A stretch of 64,000 bases of DNA, from assembly GCA_001692895.1 (NCBI GenBank), contig KV748178.1, positions 4,078,536-4,142,535 of the forward strand, read 5' to 3'. Shown here in pieces: positions 34,425 to 47,262 of this stretch (position 1 is the stretch's first letter; each line of letters begins with the position of its first letter). This DNA is from Cenococcum geophilum 1.58. Lineage: Eukaryota; Ascomycota; Dothideomycetes; Gloniales; Gloniaceae. The notes beneath the pieces were generated by a model. That model saw only the letters and a program-made list of their open reading frames with translations. It did not search any database and was not told the origin of the DNA. The translations under genes were made by a program, and so were the position numbers.

Positions 34425-36850
34425 AAAGGTCTATTAAAGTAGTAATATAGCTATAAACTAACCGCTATAAAAGCCGCGTCTCCTCTTAGGGTATATTACC
34501 GTTAGCTTTATAGCTCTTTCCTTTTAAGGGCTAGCCTATAACCTCCTTAATAAGAAAAAGAAGTAGCTTATCCTCTATAACGGTATTACTATTATAGTAC
34601 TACTTTTATTTATAAAAGGCCTAGGGCTAAATAATACATTAGCTATAGGCCGCAATACTTTTAATAAAAGGGGAGAATTATATCCTTCTTACCTTAAACT
34701 CTTTTTACTTTAAGTTATACACTAAAAAAATATTTTTAGGCTTAGTAGTACGCGTAAGGGTAAGGATATACTACACGTTAGCGCGTAATTTAGCATTATT
34801 AGTAATATTAATCTCTACGTAGTTAGTTAGCGCTATCTTATATAGTAGGTATAATAGTAGATATACTACTACGATTAAGGATTATATAGGGAGGACTTTT
34901 CTATATATACTTAGGCCCCTAATAGCCCTAATTACCCTATAGTTAGCGTTAATTAGCAGCTTAATTAACGGGCGGCCCTTAATATGCATATATTTATAGC
35001 TTAGCGCTAATAGCGCTATAAATATACGTGAATATCCTATAGGTAGCTAGCTAAATATATAATTTTTTTGCTAACCCAGGATTCGCTAAGTTATAAATAC
35101 TAATAATATATCTATAGTTATGTTTATATAGCTAATTTAGCGGCTAAGTTATAATTACGTAGACGAGGAGGCCTGTGTACTTAATAACTATAGATATTAC
35201 CCTATATCTATAGTTGATTTTTAATTACTAGTAACGCCGCACTTTTAATACCCGTTAAGCGCTATATATAGAGCCTATTAAGCGCTTTCTACTTATACTA
35301 GAATTATAAGAATTAGCCGCAGGTTAATAGAGATATTCGCGTTTTAAGTTGTGTGTTGCTATTATATAAGTACTCTGAAGCACCCTATTAAATTTATATT
35401 GTACTAAAATAAGCCCTTAGGAGGCTATAGATAAAGGCTATAATAGGGCCCCTTAGTATCTTATTAGAATTTAGATATAGATAATATATATAACTATTTT
35501 AAAGCTTTTCTATCCGCTTAAAGCCATTTATAAAGCTAATCTAGTAAATACTCTATCTACTTCTGCTATATATTAACCTACTATATAGCCGCTTCCTTAC
35601 TAACCTTTTAGGCCTATATAACCCGCTTAATCTCTTTAATAACCTTAAGCTATAGGGAGTACTATTAGACCTCCTTCTACTAACTAGCCTACTATTTACT
35701 GCCCTATTTAGAATTTAGCGCTATTATAAAGGGGTTACCTCCTAGCCCTTTAGTTTACTTACGCTAAAGGGCCTATATAAAGTTTACCGCGCGGCTTATA
35801 TAGTATATAGGTGGAGACTTAAACCTTAGCTATGGCTATAACAATAGTAGCGGTAAAGCTATATAGAAAGAAGAGTTTATAGTGCTTACTTAGGCAGATA
35901 TATATTTACTAAATTCTATAATAGATAGAGCTAAAGGGGCCGCTTTTATAGGTGGATATAAAGGGTTAGTAGACTAGCCCTAAGGCTATATAGCTATAGC
36001 TAAAGGGGCTTCTAATTAAAATATAAGACCGCTAGATGTTAGTAATTAAAGCTATAAAGATTAGGCCCGCTAGGACTTATTTAAATAGTCTAATAAGCCT
36101 ATAACCTTATTAGCTATTTACTTATTTTTAGTATATAGAGCCTTTAGTTAGTTAGTAAGAAATAGTATAGCCTAATAAAGAATTAATAGCTAGTTTAGGC
36201 TTCCCTTTTCTTTTTATAAATAGGGCTTTAGCTTCTATATAAAGGCCTTATATACCTTATACTAAAAATAGGGTAGCTTTATACTAAATAGCTTAGGAAT
36301 ATCTTATAGAGGGCTACTAAGTCCTATAGAATAACCTTATGGAGGTAAAAGAGAAGGTTTATAACCCCTATAGTAGCAAGGTTATTAATTTAGTATAGCT
36401 ATAGGCTAAAATAGCCCTTCTATTTATCTAGTTTAGGCTATATTATTAATAGCAGTATATTAGGCGGTATAATACCTATATAGTAGATTTTAAAGCAGCC
36501 TATTTATAAGGGGTGTCCTACTATTAACCTTATAAACTCTTATAGGAGAAAGTTTAAGTAATAGCCTATTATTTACTTTTAGTTTTACCTCCTAGTATAC
36601 TAAATCTAATCCTTACTAACCCCCTTCAGCTCCGCTATTTTAGCGCTAGCGCTTTACCTAATATATATAACGGTGCTAGAGCGCGTTACCTACTAAGTTC
36701 TGCTATATTCTACTACCTGTTATATTATCGTATACTATCTAGTACTATTTCTTACTGTTAGCTCGCCTACTATTAGCTCGTCTGCTGCTAGCGCCTTAGC
36801 GGCTTGCGCTACCTATTTATTAACACTAGCCCTTATAACCCCCTTTCCTT
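34425..36850. other. Unidentified RIPed repeat block
   Basis: About 2.4 kb of TA-rich DNA between gypsy relics 2 and 3. It includes a copy of a dispersed repeat (about 34798-35085). A plus-strand frame is partly readable at about 36070-36620 (for example EYLIEGY, NNLMEVKEKVYNPYSSKVIN), but I recognise no family. It is probably one or more degraded transposons. Confidence 0.4.
34798..35085. repeat. Dispersed repeat copy A
   Basis: About 290 bp closely matching 52445-52727 in the same orientation. It contains an inverted repeat around GTATATCC...GGATATAC, better preserved in copy B. It is more RIPed than copy B. No TG...CA ends or clear target duplication are found. Confidence 0.75.
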
Positions 36851-37242
36851 CTTCTTAGCTTAGTATCTTTATTAAATAGTAATCTATAAGCTTTGATTTA
36901 GAGGCATTTATGCAAGCCGTTATATTATACTAAGCTCTCCCTATATTGCCTAGGAAGGCCTTAATAATATCCCACTTTATAAGCCAGATAGGACTAGATC
37001 TATACCCCTAAAATTAAAACTAAAGCGTATAATACTAACAAACCCTAAGAAGCCTATAATAGCACCTAAAGCTAGCTTATTTAAGAGAGCTATCTTTACC
37101 TAAGAGGAATCTAAGATCTAATTAGGATTAGAAATTAAAGATAAAAATAATATTATAGACGTACGCGAGCAGATTCGCGCCCTTATAGCTAGCTAGAAAG
37201 CCGATCGTCTTAAGGTAAGAAATATATAAAAGACCCTATAAG

Positions 37243-37458
37243 TGTTGGTTACACAAGGGGATATTACGTAGCTACGGTTCGTAGATAGTATAATAATTGT
37301 TCTATATTCTTCTTAAAGAAAGGGGTAAGGAACTTAAGGTTCCTTACCACGCTAGTGCCGCGGCGGCACGTGATGGCAACTTGCCGCATGTAACGGCAAC
37401 TTGCTACACGTAACGGCAATATGCCTTATATAGTGACTATTTACCTTTATTCCTAATA
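37243..37458 (-). repeat. Left LTR of copia-like element
   Basis: 216 bp. On the plus strand it starts TGTTGGTTACACAAGG and pairs with 43343-43558. The two LTRs differ by roughly 17 transitions with no transversion or gap seen, which is a RIP pattern. Confidence 0.88.
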
Positions 37459-39225
37459 CTGGCAACTCTTCTTTTAGGGTTGCCATCTATATATATATAC
37501 CGCTTAACTAGCGGAATAAAAATTAATCCTCCTTACTTACTATTGCNATTNTAATATAAGTCTNNCTNTCCTAAAATTTGCCTCTTAGCANNTNGTGCTT
37601 TCTTACTTATAAGTTATGGGTAGGTATCTTATTAGTAGGGCCGCTAAGGCGCTAGCGGTAAGCGAGCTAATAGCGATTTTCTATCCTAGGGATGGAAAAT
37701 TCTAATTAGCTAGTTTAAGTTAGGGTCTATAGAATCTAACTAATTGGACAACTTTAACCGCCGGTTAAAGTTCCTAGATATCTTAAGACCTTATATAACT
37801 AAGAAATTTCTAGGGACTCCTTTTTAACCTAACCTTTAACTCGTATATATAGAGTATTTATGTTAATAAACGTCTCTAGTGCCTTGTTTAGGTTCGCCTT
37901 TATTATTATATCTACTAGGTTATCTTAGCCATTAATTTATTAAATTTTAAAGAGTTTTTAACGCTTATAGGATTGCCGAAGTGCTATAATATTAATTATA
38001 AGGCGCTTCTCTTTTGTGGTACTAAGCTTAACTAAATACTTATAGAGGGAATATAAGTCGGTATATACGATTATAGGGATAATAAGAAGTTTAAGTCGAT
38101 CTATAATTATCTTTAGAGTAGTTCCAATTATAATTACTATATTAACTCCGCTAACTATTCTATATATCTCTAACGCTAAAACACTTTAGGTAACGCGCTT
38201 ACTCTTAGTTAAGCTTTAATAAATAAGATTGCTATAGATTGTAAAGTCATTCTCTTTAATAAATTCGTTTATAATAATAATCTTATATCCTAACTAGGAG
38301 CTAAAATCTTTATTATTTATAAACGATCTATTAATAAATATAAAGAGCTTAGCGGTAGGAAGATTAATAGGCATATAGAGTAGTCCCTAATCGAGATGGT
38401 TTATTTGCCAGGAAAGACGTTTATTTAGGGTAAGAACGTTATCCTTAGTTGGTTCCTGGTATTAGGCGGCAATAGAGAGATTAAATAAAGCCTTAGGTTA
38501 ATAGATAGAAGTAATATAAGCTTTATAAGCGCGTTACTCCACATACCCTTACTTTAGGGAATTAACGTTAATAACGTTAATTTTCTTACCTTAACCCTTC
38601 TAGCGTAAAGTAATGGAATCCTCGTTTAGGGAAAAGATGCATTTATTAAAGAGTAATGGTGTTATTAAGTTAAGCTTTTCCTTTAGCTTTGCTATAAGAT
38701 TTGCCTTTACTAGCTTATCCTCTTTAAGAGCTAAGAATTGGTCGTCTCCTAAGATAATTATATTATTAGTTTATATACCAACGATTCTAAATGGAGTTCC
38801 TATAGTTATAATAAGAAAGCAGGGATTAAATATAGAAGTAGTTATTAAAAGCTTCTCTTTATAGTGCTTGCTGTAGGTAGCCTACCAGTGAGTTCCTACC
38901 TCTACGATTTTATATAATAGCTTAAGCATAACCATAATTGTATCTTTAGGATACTAGTAGTAAATTTGCTCCGGAAGGTATGCCAATATTAAGCGCTAAA
39001 GGTGCATCTCTAATTGGGTGTAGGCTTAAGTAATATCTTATAAATAAACCGCTATTCTATTTTTTATTAAGGAGGGAGCTAGCGTAATAATAACTCGCTA
39101 ACTAGCTTGTTAAATTATAGAAGATTATATAAGAATTACCTCCTTACCATTATTGTTGTAACCTTAGATAATAAGCCTTAATTTCTTAAATAGGGCGTTA
39201 GTAGCTTTGCCTTTAATCTCGTTAA

Positions 39226-39482
39226 TATAAGGGTTATTTTGGCCCTTACTCGGCTGCATCGCCTAGGGGCTCTTAGGGGTCGCCAAGGCTAGCCTTCGGC
39301 TAGCCCTTGGCACCTCCTTATAAGCACCTCGGGCTTGCAGCCTCCTTCCTCCCCCATTGGTTCGTCTCCGTACGAGGCTATTGCCTACTCTTTATTATAT
39401 CGTCCTCTTCCATCGACTCCCTATGTGACTCATGCTCGGCTTGCCTGCTCCCTACCGTACACCCTAGCAATACTGTCTTACA
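39226..39482. repeat. Solo LTR (257 bp) nested in the copia-like element
   Basis: Flanked by a GTTAA duplication (39221-39225 and 39483-39487). Its sequence is the inverted counterpart of the solo LTR at 48491-48746. It includes a hairpin-forming GCTAGCCTTCGGCTAGC. It is GC-rich and little RIPed, so younger than its host element or spared by its length. Confidence 0.85.
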
Positions 39483-42400
39483 GTTAACCATTCTTAACTT
39501 AAAGATACGAACTTCATCGAACTTAGTAGGGTCATACTTCTTGAATTTAAAGGCTCCTCTTGCGATAAGACCGTCGATCTCCTGCTTATCGGATGCTTAG
39601 AAAGGAGCTCCTAGGGTTATAATATGACCTTCCTTTTAGAGCTATTTTACGAGCTTAAAGTTAGCCTTCTCTTTAGCTGTTATAAAGGCCATTAATAACT
39701 CGACTCTATTCTCAATGGCGGTAACAAATTGTTCTTTAAAATTAATAAGATATTGGCGATTTTGTAATCCCTTCGGGCGACCTCTATCGCGTCATGGTTA
39801 TAGCGTATCTACTATAATTATATTAGGATTATAGTCATCTTTTAAAGCACGTTAATTGTGGTTCTTTTCTAGGGCATCTTCTAGGGCATCCTATAAAGGC
39901 TTAGAATTGTTATCTTTGTAGTAAGGCTTAATAACAGTTAAATAGAATTGGGTAGGTCCGTAAGGCATCTAAATAGTGCAAGTTTAACTATTAATTATAA
40001 TAAGTTAATATAGGCTTAACCATCCTCCCCTTTTACGCTATACGCGTACTTTAGACTAGAGTGGCAGATTAAGCGTAGTTAAGGTGTTTGGGCTATTTCT
40101 TATTCCTAGTGCGTTATTAACCTAGCGTATAGTATAGAGGTATTATACCTCCTTTATTGCCTTACAAATCGCCTTAGCTCGTTATATAACGGAGGGAGAT
40201 AGTAAAGAATTATTAGTTATTTGTGGGTAGGCGCTAAAGACTAGCAACGTAGGTACGAGTCCGTCCGGGCCAGCGGAATTATTAATAGCTTTAATAGCCA
40301 TTTATAAGGTAAGTTCTTTATTAGCGTCCTTTAGTTCTAAAGAGATAATCTTATATACGCGGTATAATGGCGCGTAATATCGCTCTACTTTTCCAATACT
40401 ATTATGTGCCTTAATAGGGACTTCCTTAACCTTAATTGCCATTACCTTTATTTATTNTTNGAACTCTATANATAAGAAGTTCTTTTCTANNTTATAGACN
40501 ATTTAATTAGGGGGTCCTANGTAGANATTAATCTAGNATAANTANAGGNTATCCTATGCGTTNNTAGCTAATATATCCTTTAANAANCNTNCGGCTTAGA
40601 AGGAGGTTAAGAAGTTAATAACTTAGAGTACTGGCTTGCCGCTAAGATATATAACGTTAACAACNATATAGAAGTTAAAGTTATAGTTATCTTTAAGGGT
40701 AAACTTAAATCGGCTAGGGGACCTCTGGTTTATTTAGCAGTGGTAGTAGTATTTTATAAGATACTTAATTGCCTTAACCTCGACTTTATGGCCTATTTGC
40801 TAAAAAACCCTAAGCAATTAGTAAACTAATAGGTAACCAAAATAATAGTATAGTTGGCGTAACTTTAACTTAGTTAAATGGCTCTAAGCAATACTCTTTT
40901 CTGGTTATTAAAGGAGCAGCTAAGGGTGACCCTATTTACGTATAATAGGCACCCGATTATCTCCCTACACGAGTATATTCTTAAGGTTATTAAGCTTAAC
41001 GCCTAGTTTATCTATATTTCTGATGTAAAATAGAAATAGGGTATTTGTAGGAATAATGTAAAAAGTAATATACCCTAAGGGGGTTTAAACCCTAATTGTG
41101 CTAAGAGAGATTATAGTACCTTTACTAAAACAAATTGTGTGTTAGCCTGCCGTTAAATAGTTAATCTAAATAGAGCTATTAAGCTGCTAAAGGGCTCGAA
41201 CTTAAGGTTTTCCTACTATAGATACTCCTGCGGCTCTAGTATCCGGTATAATACTATAGAAGACGTTTGCCAAGTATCTGTCGTTAAAGGAAAACGCGGA
41301 GCTCTCCTTTAGCTCGTTAAAGATATCTAACTTTGTAATAAAATAGAGCGTAGATTAGTTATTAAAAATAGTAACAGTTTATATACTATTTACCTTACCA
41401 TACTTAGTAAAGTATTAGTTAGGTAAGTAGTCCTTAATTTCTATATCTATAAGGAGCTGTTTGGTCTTATTAACCTTACCCTTAAGGTCTTTTACGCCTT
41501 TATATTAAACTAGGAAGCTTTAGAAGTAGGCTATAGTAACCTTATAATTTCTAACGTTTCTTATACTCTAACGGAACTTATTATATACCTCTTTTCGCTT
41601 ATTAGGGGAGTGTCTAGTTAACTAGTAATTTGGCTTCTTATAAACGTAGTATTTCTTTTAGCAATTACTTCGAAATGAACCTCCATAAGGACCTCTATAA
41701 TTACCTTATAGTTAACGTTAATTATACCCTCTTCCATATTCCCTACCGCGGCCACTATATATTTAATTAGTCTAGTTATAATTATATTAGTTAGGAATAC
41801 TTAGTTAGGTAGGGTTTTTAGTATAGAACTATTAAGATTCTTATATTTGCATTACAGTACCTACGGCAGAGCGTAGCTTAGTATATACTCCTTTAAACGT
41901 ATCTATAGGTTTATATAGCGCTAAGTTACACTTAGGAATGCTATAGCATGCTAAGATAACCTAGTCCCTTAGGCTATTCTTATTTTAGTAAGTTTTGGTA
42001 AGACTATATTAGATTTTCTAGAGTTTATTAAAGAGTAGTTAAAGGCACTCTAAACAAGTCTTTATTGGGTTAGAAGTAATAACTCTCTAAAATATAGTCT
42101 CCCGCTATTCGGATATATAAAGTTAATCATTCTTATTAGTCTTAAAGTGGGCTCTAGTAAGCTAAAGCATTACATTAAAGTTATAGTTTTTACCCGCAAT
42201 ATAGTTATAATAGAATGTTACTGCCCGTCCCTTTAATATAATAGAGAAAGCGTAATAGTACTAGTGGCGTTAAATTCTAACCTTATTGCAATAGTTATAA
42301 AAGACCTATAGTTTTGCTCCAAGTATGTCGTATAGTTCTCCTCTAAACTTCTTCTTTTCGTCCGAATATACCTTTATTAGATTTGTAACTTCTTATAGTA

Positions 42401-43342
42401 AAGGCTTACCGGTTAGCTGGAGTGGAGGAGGTAGAGATAGAGCAACTCTAAGTAGGAGAGCACCTCTAGGTAGGGGAGTAGCTTTAGGTAGGGGGTTAGC
42501 GTTCTAGGGGTTTTAATATAAATTAAAGTTGCCTTCCAAAGAATATAGGTTATTTTTAGGTTTCCGTAGTTAACGTATAATCTTAGCTTCCGTCCATATT
42601 GGTTTATCTATATTAGTAATAACGGCCTAAATATTGCTAGTAATTAGGTTACCGTTCTTAGCAATATATACCCTATTCCTATAAAGGAAGTCTTAAAAAT
42701 CCTAAACAATATTAACGTTGCTAAGTGCCTAGGTATTAGCAGTCTATCCCACGAAATCCTCCCTAAAATACTCCTATAGTTATAAGTCGGCGTAGTATTT
42801 ATTTTGGTAGAATATAATATAGTGTAAGAGAAAGCCGTTAACTTATTTTATGGTATAAGTTATTATATTAAAGGCGAATTCGTTCTAGTTTTTATTAATA
42901 AGTTTTGCGTACTTAGCTACCCCTAATAGTAAGGAGTCTTTCTAGTTATTTAAAGTAGGCGTAGCTATGTTTTTGGAGAGAGGGAAGTATTATTAGTATA
43001 GGGATTGTCGTTTAGTACGCGTTTGTTGTTTAGTACGCGTTTATAACGTATATTTGCGGTTATAGGGCTTAGGACCAGTTCTGGCCTTAAATCGCGAAGA
43101 CTTGTAAAGCGTATTATTCTACGTAATGGACGCAAGAATCCGTAATCTTAGAAAGGCTTAGGACCAGTTCTGGCCTTTAGATCCTTAGATTCGTAAAAGA
43201 GTTCTATTTAAGGTTTAGGACTAGTTCTGACCTTAAAAGACAGCTTCCTCTAGCACGAGTAGCACTAGTATAGTGGCTCGTCTCTTCTTAGTGGAATACC
43301 TAGCTGTTCTATAGTATAATAGTGAAGTTAACCACTAATTAG

Positions 43343-43558
43343 TGTTGGTTATATAAGGGGATATTACGTAGCTACGATTCGTAGATAGTATAATAATTAT
43401 TCTGTGTTCTTCTTGAAGAAAGGGGTGAGGAACTTAAGGTTCCTCACCACGCTAGTGCCGCGGCGGCACGTAATGGCAACTTGCCGCACGTAACGGCAAC
43501 TTGCTATACGTGACGGCAATATGCCTTATATGGTGACTATTTGCCTTTATTCCCAACA
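43343..43558 (-). repeat. Right LTR of copia-like element
   Basis: 216 bp, ending CCCAACA on the plus strand and followed by the ATAAG duplication. It is less RIPed than the left LTR. Confidence 0.88.
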
Positions 43559-45758
43559 ATAAGAGATCCTAGAAAGCCTTATAGCCCTATAAAATAGCCT
43601 AGCTTCCCCCTCTTAAAGCCCTAGCTAACCTATTTACTTAACTAAATATAATACCCTAAGGAGTATTAATACGATTATAAAGTAATTAAAGTCTGTTAAG
43701 CTCCCTAACCCCTAACTACTATCTAATAGAATAAACCCTATTATTAAGAATAAGAGGATTTAAGTATAAGGAAAGCTTTATACTAACTATAACTATTTCC
43801 TTTCTAAAAAGGCTAAAATACTCTACCTCTTTAGTCGAACTACTGGGAATGTCTAACGGCAACCTTAAGCCAAGTTTAAGGATAAGTCACCTATTTAATT
43901 TATATCTATAAATAAGATAATACGGTACCTAGCAGCTATTTATATTAATCCAAATAAAGTACGGGATATCTGTTATAGCTATAATCGCCTAATAATAAAA
44001 CTAAACTAACCCTTAACTAAATTTTAGACTTAATTCCTATACCTTATAGGAGAAGGCTAGGTCCCCCTTAAGAACTACTAATTAGATCTATATAATAAGC
44101 TAATAATCCAGCTATAAGAGAAGATTATTATAACCTTAAACAACTTACTAACCTATAATAGATTCGCAACTTATTGCTTATTATTAAATTTAGAACTAAA
44201 GCGAATTAACGCCTATCCTAATTAGTAGAAGCAACCCCGTAATAATTAAAACTTATTAGCTATACCTATAGGAGCTAGAGTAAGAAGATAAGCTATAGCT
44301 GCTCTTATACTAAAAGCGGTTATATCTATGTACTAGCGAGCCTTGCCTAACTAGCTATATATTATACTCCTAACTAGTACTTATTATAATACCCTAATTA
44401 ACCCTACCTCGGCTATATACTATAACTATAATAAAAAGGGTTACTTTGCCTTATCTTACCTAGAGTTAAAGGATATAGGCAATATTAAGGAAATAAAGGA
44501 AGGAAAAACGTCCAATACGTTAGGAAAAGAAAAACCCTAGGAAAAGACTCCCCCCTAGGGTATCCTATTAATCTAAGTTAGTTAATAGGTGGAAAACACT
44601 TTATAGTTCTATATATAGTATCTTAAAATAGATATAGAGTTAACTTAACCGCTCTTATTAACACTAGAGTAAATAGCTTTAACTTTATAAATATTACCTA
44701 TATAATTAACGTTACTAAGTTTCTAAATATAAAAGCTACCTAACTAAAGAAGCCTATTTAAATAAAAGGCTATAATAGTTAAGCCAGTAAGCTAGTTACC
44801 CATGTCCTAAAGTTATATATCTTCTTTAATAGATAACACTAATATAGTATTCCCTTTTATATTCTAGACCTAGGTTCCTATAATATAATCCTTAACTAAA
44901 AATAGATATTTTACTTTAATATTTAGCTAAATATACGGTAAAGATAGTTTATTTAGCCAGAGGATAGACCAAAATTACCCTCCTTTATTAGGGAAATCTA
45001 AACTAACTATAAAACACTAGCCGCGAAGGCTAACCCTACCTATTAGTAGGATATAATTAATTGTGACCTAGCCTTTACTTAAGAAGATACATATTATAAG
45101 GCTAGAAGGAATTCTTTTATACTAGTAAAGATACTTTCTTAAAGCACTATAGTTAATAAAGGCTTTATATATAGAAGCGGGATAGATAGTAATATAAATA
45201 ATGTCTAAATCGCGCAGATCTAACTAGTATAAAAAAGAACGTACTAATAAGATATAAGGGATAACTTCCAAAAGATGCGATAGGAGCTAAAAGGAGTAAT
45301 AATAGCGCTAATACCCTAGAAGTCCCTAAAGTTATATACGTCCTTATTATTATATAGCCCCCCTCTAGTAGATATTACTATAATTAACGCTATAGCGTTC
45401 CACTTTAATATATACCGGAAAAACAATAAGGTCTTTATAATAAGCCTATATAAGATTAATTAAATTATTAATAATAGGGAGGAAAGGCTAGCTAGGGAAA
45501 CTAATAAGGAACTAGTTAAACGCCTTCTTTTTACTATCTACGTAGATTATAAAGATGTATTTTTAAAGACAGCTTTAAATACGCTACTACCTTACCGGAT
45601 ATATAACTATAAGATTTAATTAAAGCTAATAACTTGCTAGGCTTTAGCCCCCTCTACTAATAATTAATAAATAAGCTAAAAGCAATAAAGTAGTACTTAA
45701 TTAATAACCTTAATAAAGGGTTTATTAAGCTAAGTTAAGCCCCTTTTACTTTACCTAT

Positions 45759-45951
45759 TGTGACGGCGCTGGAGCGCGTCACCTAGTCAGGGGTTCGCTT
45801 AAGACTTGGCATATATATATAGACGTGGCCTCACCACCTTCTCTTGCTCCTTAGCTTAATATCTTCGTAATACAGCATTCGTTCGCTTGATCTTGCAAGC
45901 ATTCGTTCAAGTCTCTGTTAAGACATTTGTTCGATAGTTCGAGCCGTCACA
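45759..45951. repeat. Solo LTR (193 bp) with CCTAT duplication
   Basis: Runs from TGTGACGGCGCTGG to GAGCCGTCACA and is flanked by CCTAT at 45754-45758 and 45952-45956. It lies inside the reverse transcriptase region of gypsy relic 3 and is hardly RIPed. A short similar start (CGGTGCTAGAGCGCGTTACC) occurs near 36672. Confidence 0.87.
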
Positions 45952-47047
45952 CCTATCCTATTTATAAAAAAGCTTAATAGAGACCTACGCTTCTATATTA
46001 ACTATTAAAAGTTAAACGCTATTACCTAAAAGGATCGGTACCCTCTTCCCTTAATTAATAAGACCCTTATACGTCTAAGCTAGGTAAAGATCTTTACTAA
46101 ACTTAATATCCGTTAAGCTTTTTATTAAATTTAGATAAACCCTACTTCTAAAAACTTAATAACGTTCTATACCTATTACGGGTTCTATAAATATAAAGTC
46201 CTCCCTTTTAGACTTATAAATGGGCCTACTATATACTAAAGGTATATAAATAACGTCCTATTTAACTACCTTAACGAAATCTATATAGTATGCCTAAACG
46301 ATATTATTATATACTTAGATAACAAACTAGAGTACCAGGTTTATATTAAAAGGGTTTTAAAAAAACAGCAGAACGTAGGCTTATAAGTTAATATTAAGAA
46401 ATATAAATTTAGGGTAAAGCGTATAAAGTATCTTAGGTTTATTATTACTAGAGATAAAATTAAAGTTAATTTAAAGAAGGTTAAAGTAATCTATAACTAG
46501 AAACCCCCTTATAATATAAAAGGAATCTAGTCCTTCTTTAGCTTTTATAACTTCTACTATTAGTTTATCCGTAACTATAGAATAGTAGTAAAGCCTCTTA
46601 TATAACTTACCCGGAAAGATACGCCTTTTATCTTTAATAATAACTATATAAAAGCCTTTAGGGAGTTAAAAGATCGGCTTATCTCTACTTTAATTCTTTA
46701 ATACTAGAAATGGATACTTTTAATAAAGTTATAGCGGGAATCCTATTATAGCTACATCTAAACGGCGAATAGTACCCTATTGCCTTTTTTTTTATAAAAA
46801 AATTAACCTAGCTAAGTATAACTATAAAGTATATAATAAAGAAATGCTAGCTTTTATCTAATCGTTATCCTAATAGCGCGTAGAGCTTAAAGGCACTAAC
46901 TCTTAGATTAAAATATATACGGATTATAAAGCCCTAAAGTATTTTATAACTATAAAGTAACTTATTAGATAATAAGCCCGCTAGGCCAAAATACTCTCCT
47001 AATTCTTCTTTATAATTATATATTATTCTAGTAAGTAAAACACTAAA

Positions 47048-47262
47048 TGTAACCGACTACCTGGACTGTGCTGAGACACAAGGTTGCAGCCTGGAAGGCT
47101 GCATTAACACTACTTTCGTATACCTCGTATACCTCGTATATGGTTAAAATTGAGTCATAGACCCTACGGTCATGACTCTACTTTCATGTATTTATATCAC
47201 TTGATTTCCATAGATTTACAATTAAGTCGCTCGTTTAATTCCCACACACTGCAAAGCTTACA
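47048..47262. repeat. Solo LTR (215 bp) with CTAAA duplication
   Basis: Runs from TGTAACCGACTACCTGG to GCAAAGCTTACA and is flanked by CTAAA at 47043-47047 and 47263-47267. Same family and orientation as 51763-51987. Confidence 0.88.

Larger units (their letters stand above)
37243..43558 (-). mobile_element. Complete LTR-to-LTR copia-like retrotransposon (6,316 bp)
   Basis: Bounded by two 216-bp LTRs and an exact 5-bp target duplication ATAAG (37238-37242 and 43559-43563), inserted into the gag region of gypsy relic 3. Coding is on the minus strand. A copia-type reverse transcriptase is recognisable at about 38600-39230 and again beyond the nested solo LTR, with RNase H towards the left end and gag and integrase towards the right. 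It is structurally whole at its ends but broken inside by many stops. Several ambiguous bases occur at 37547-37593 and 40457-40665. A solo LTR is nested at 39226-39482. Confidence 0.88.

Noticed and set aside
39226-39482. SINE interpretation (B-box-like GGTTCGTCTCC) of the 257-bp GC-rich repeat and its relative at 48491
   Set aside because: TG...CA ends and exact 5-bp duplications at both copies show they are solo LTRs.
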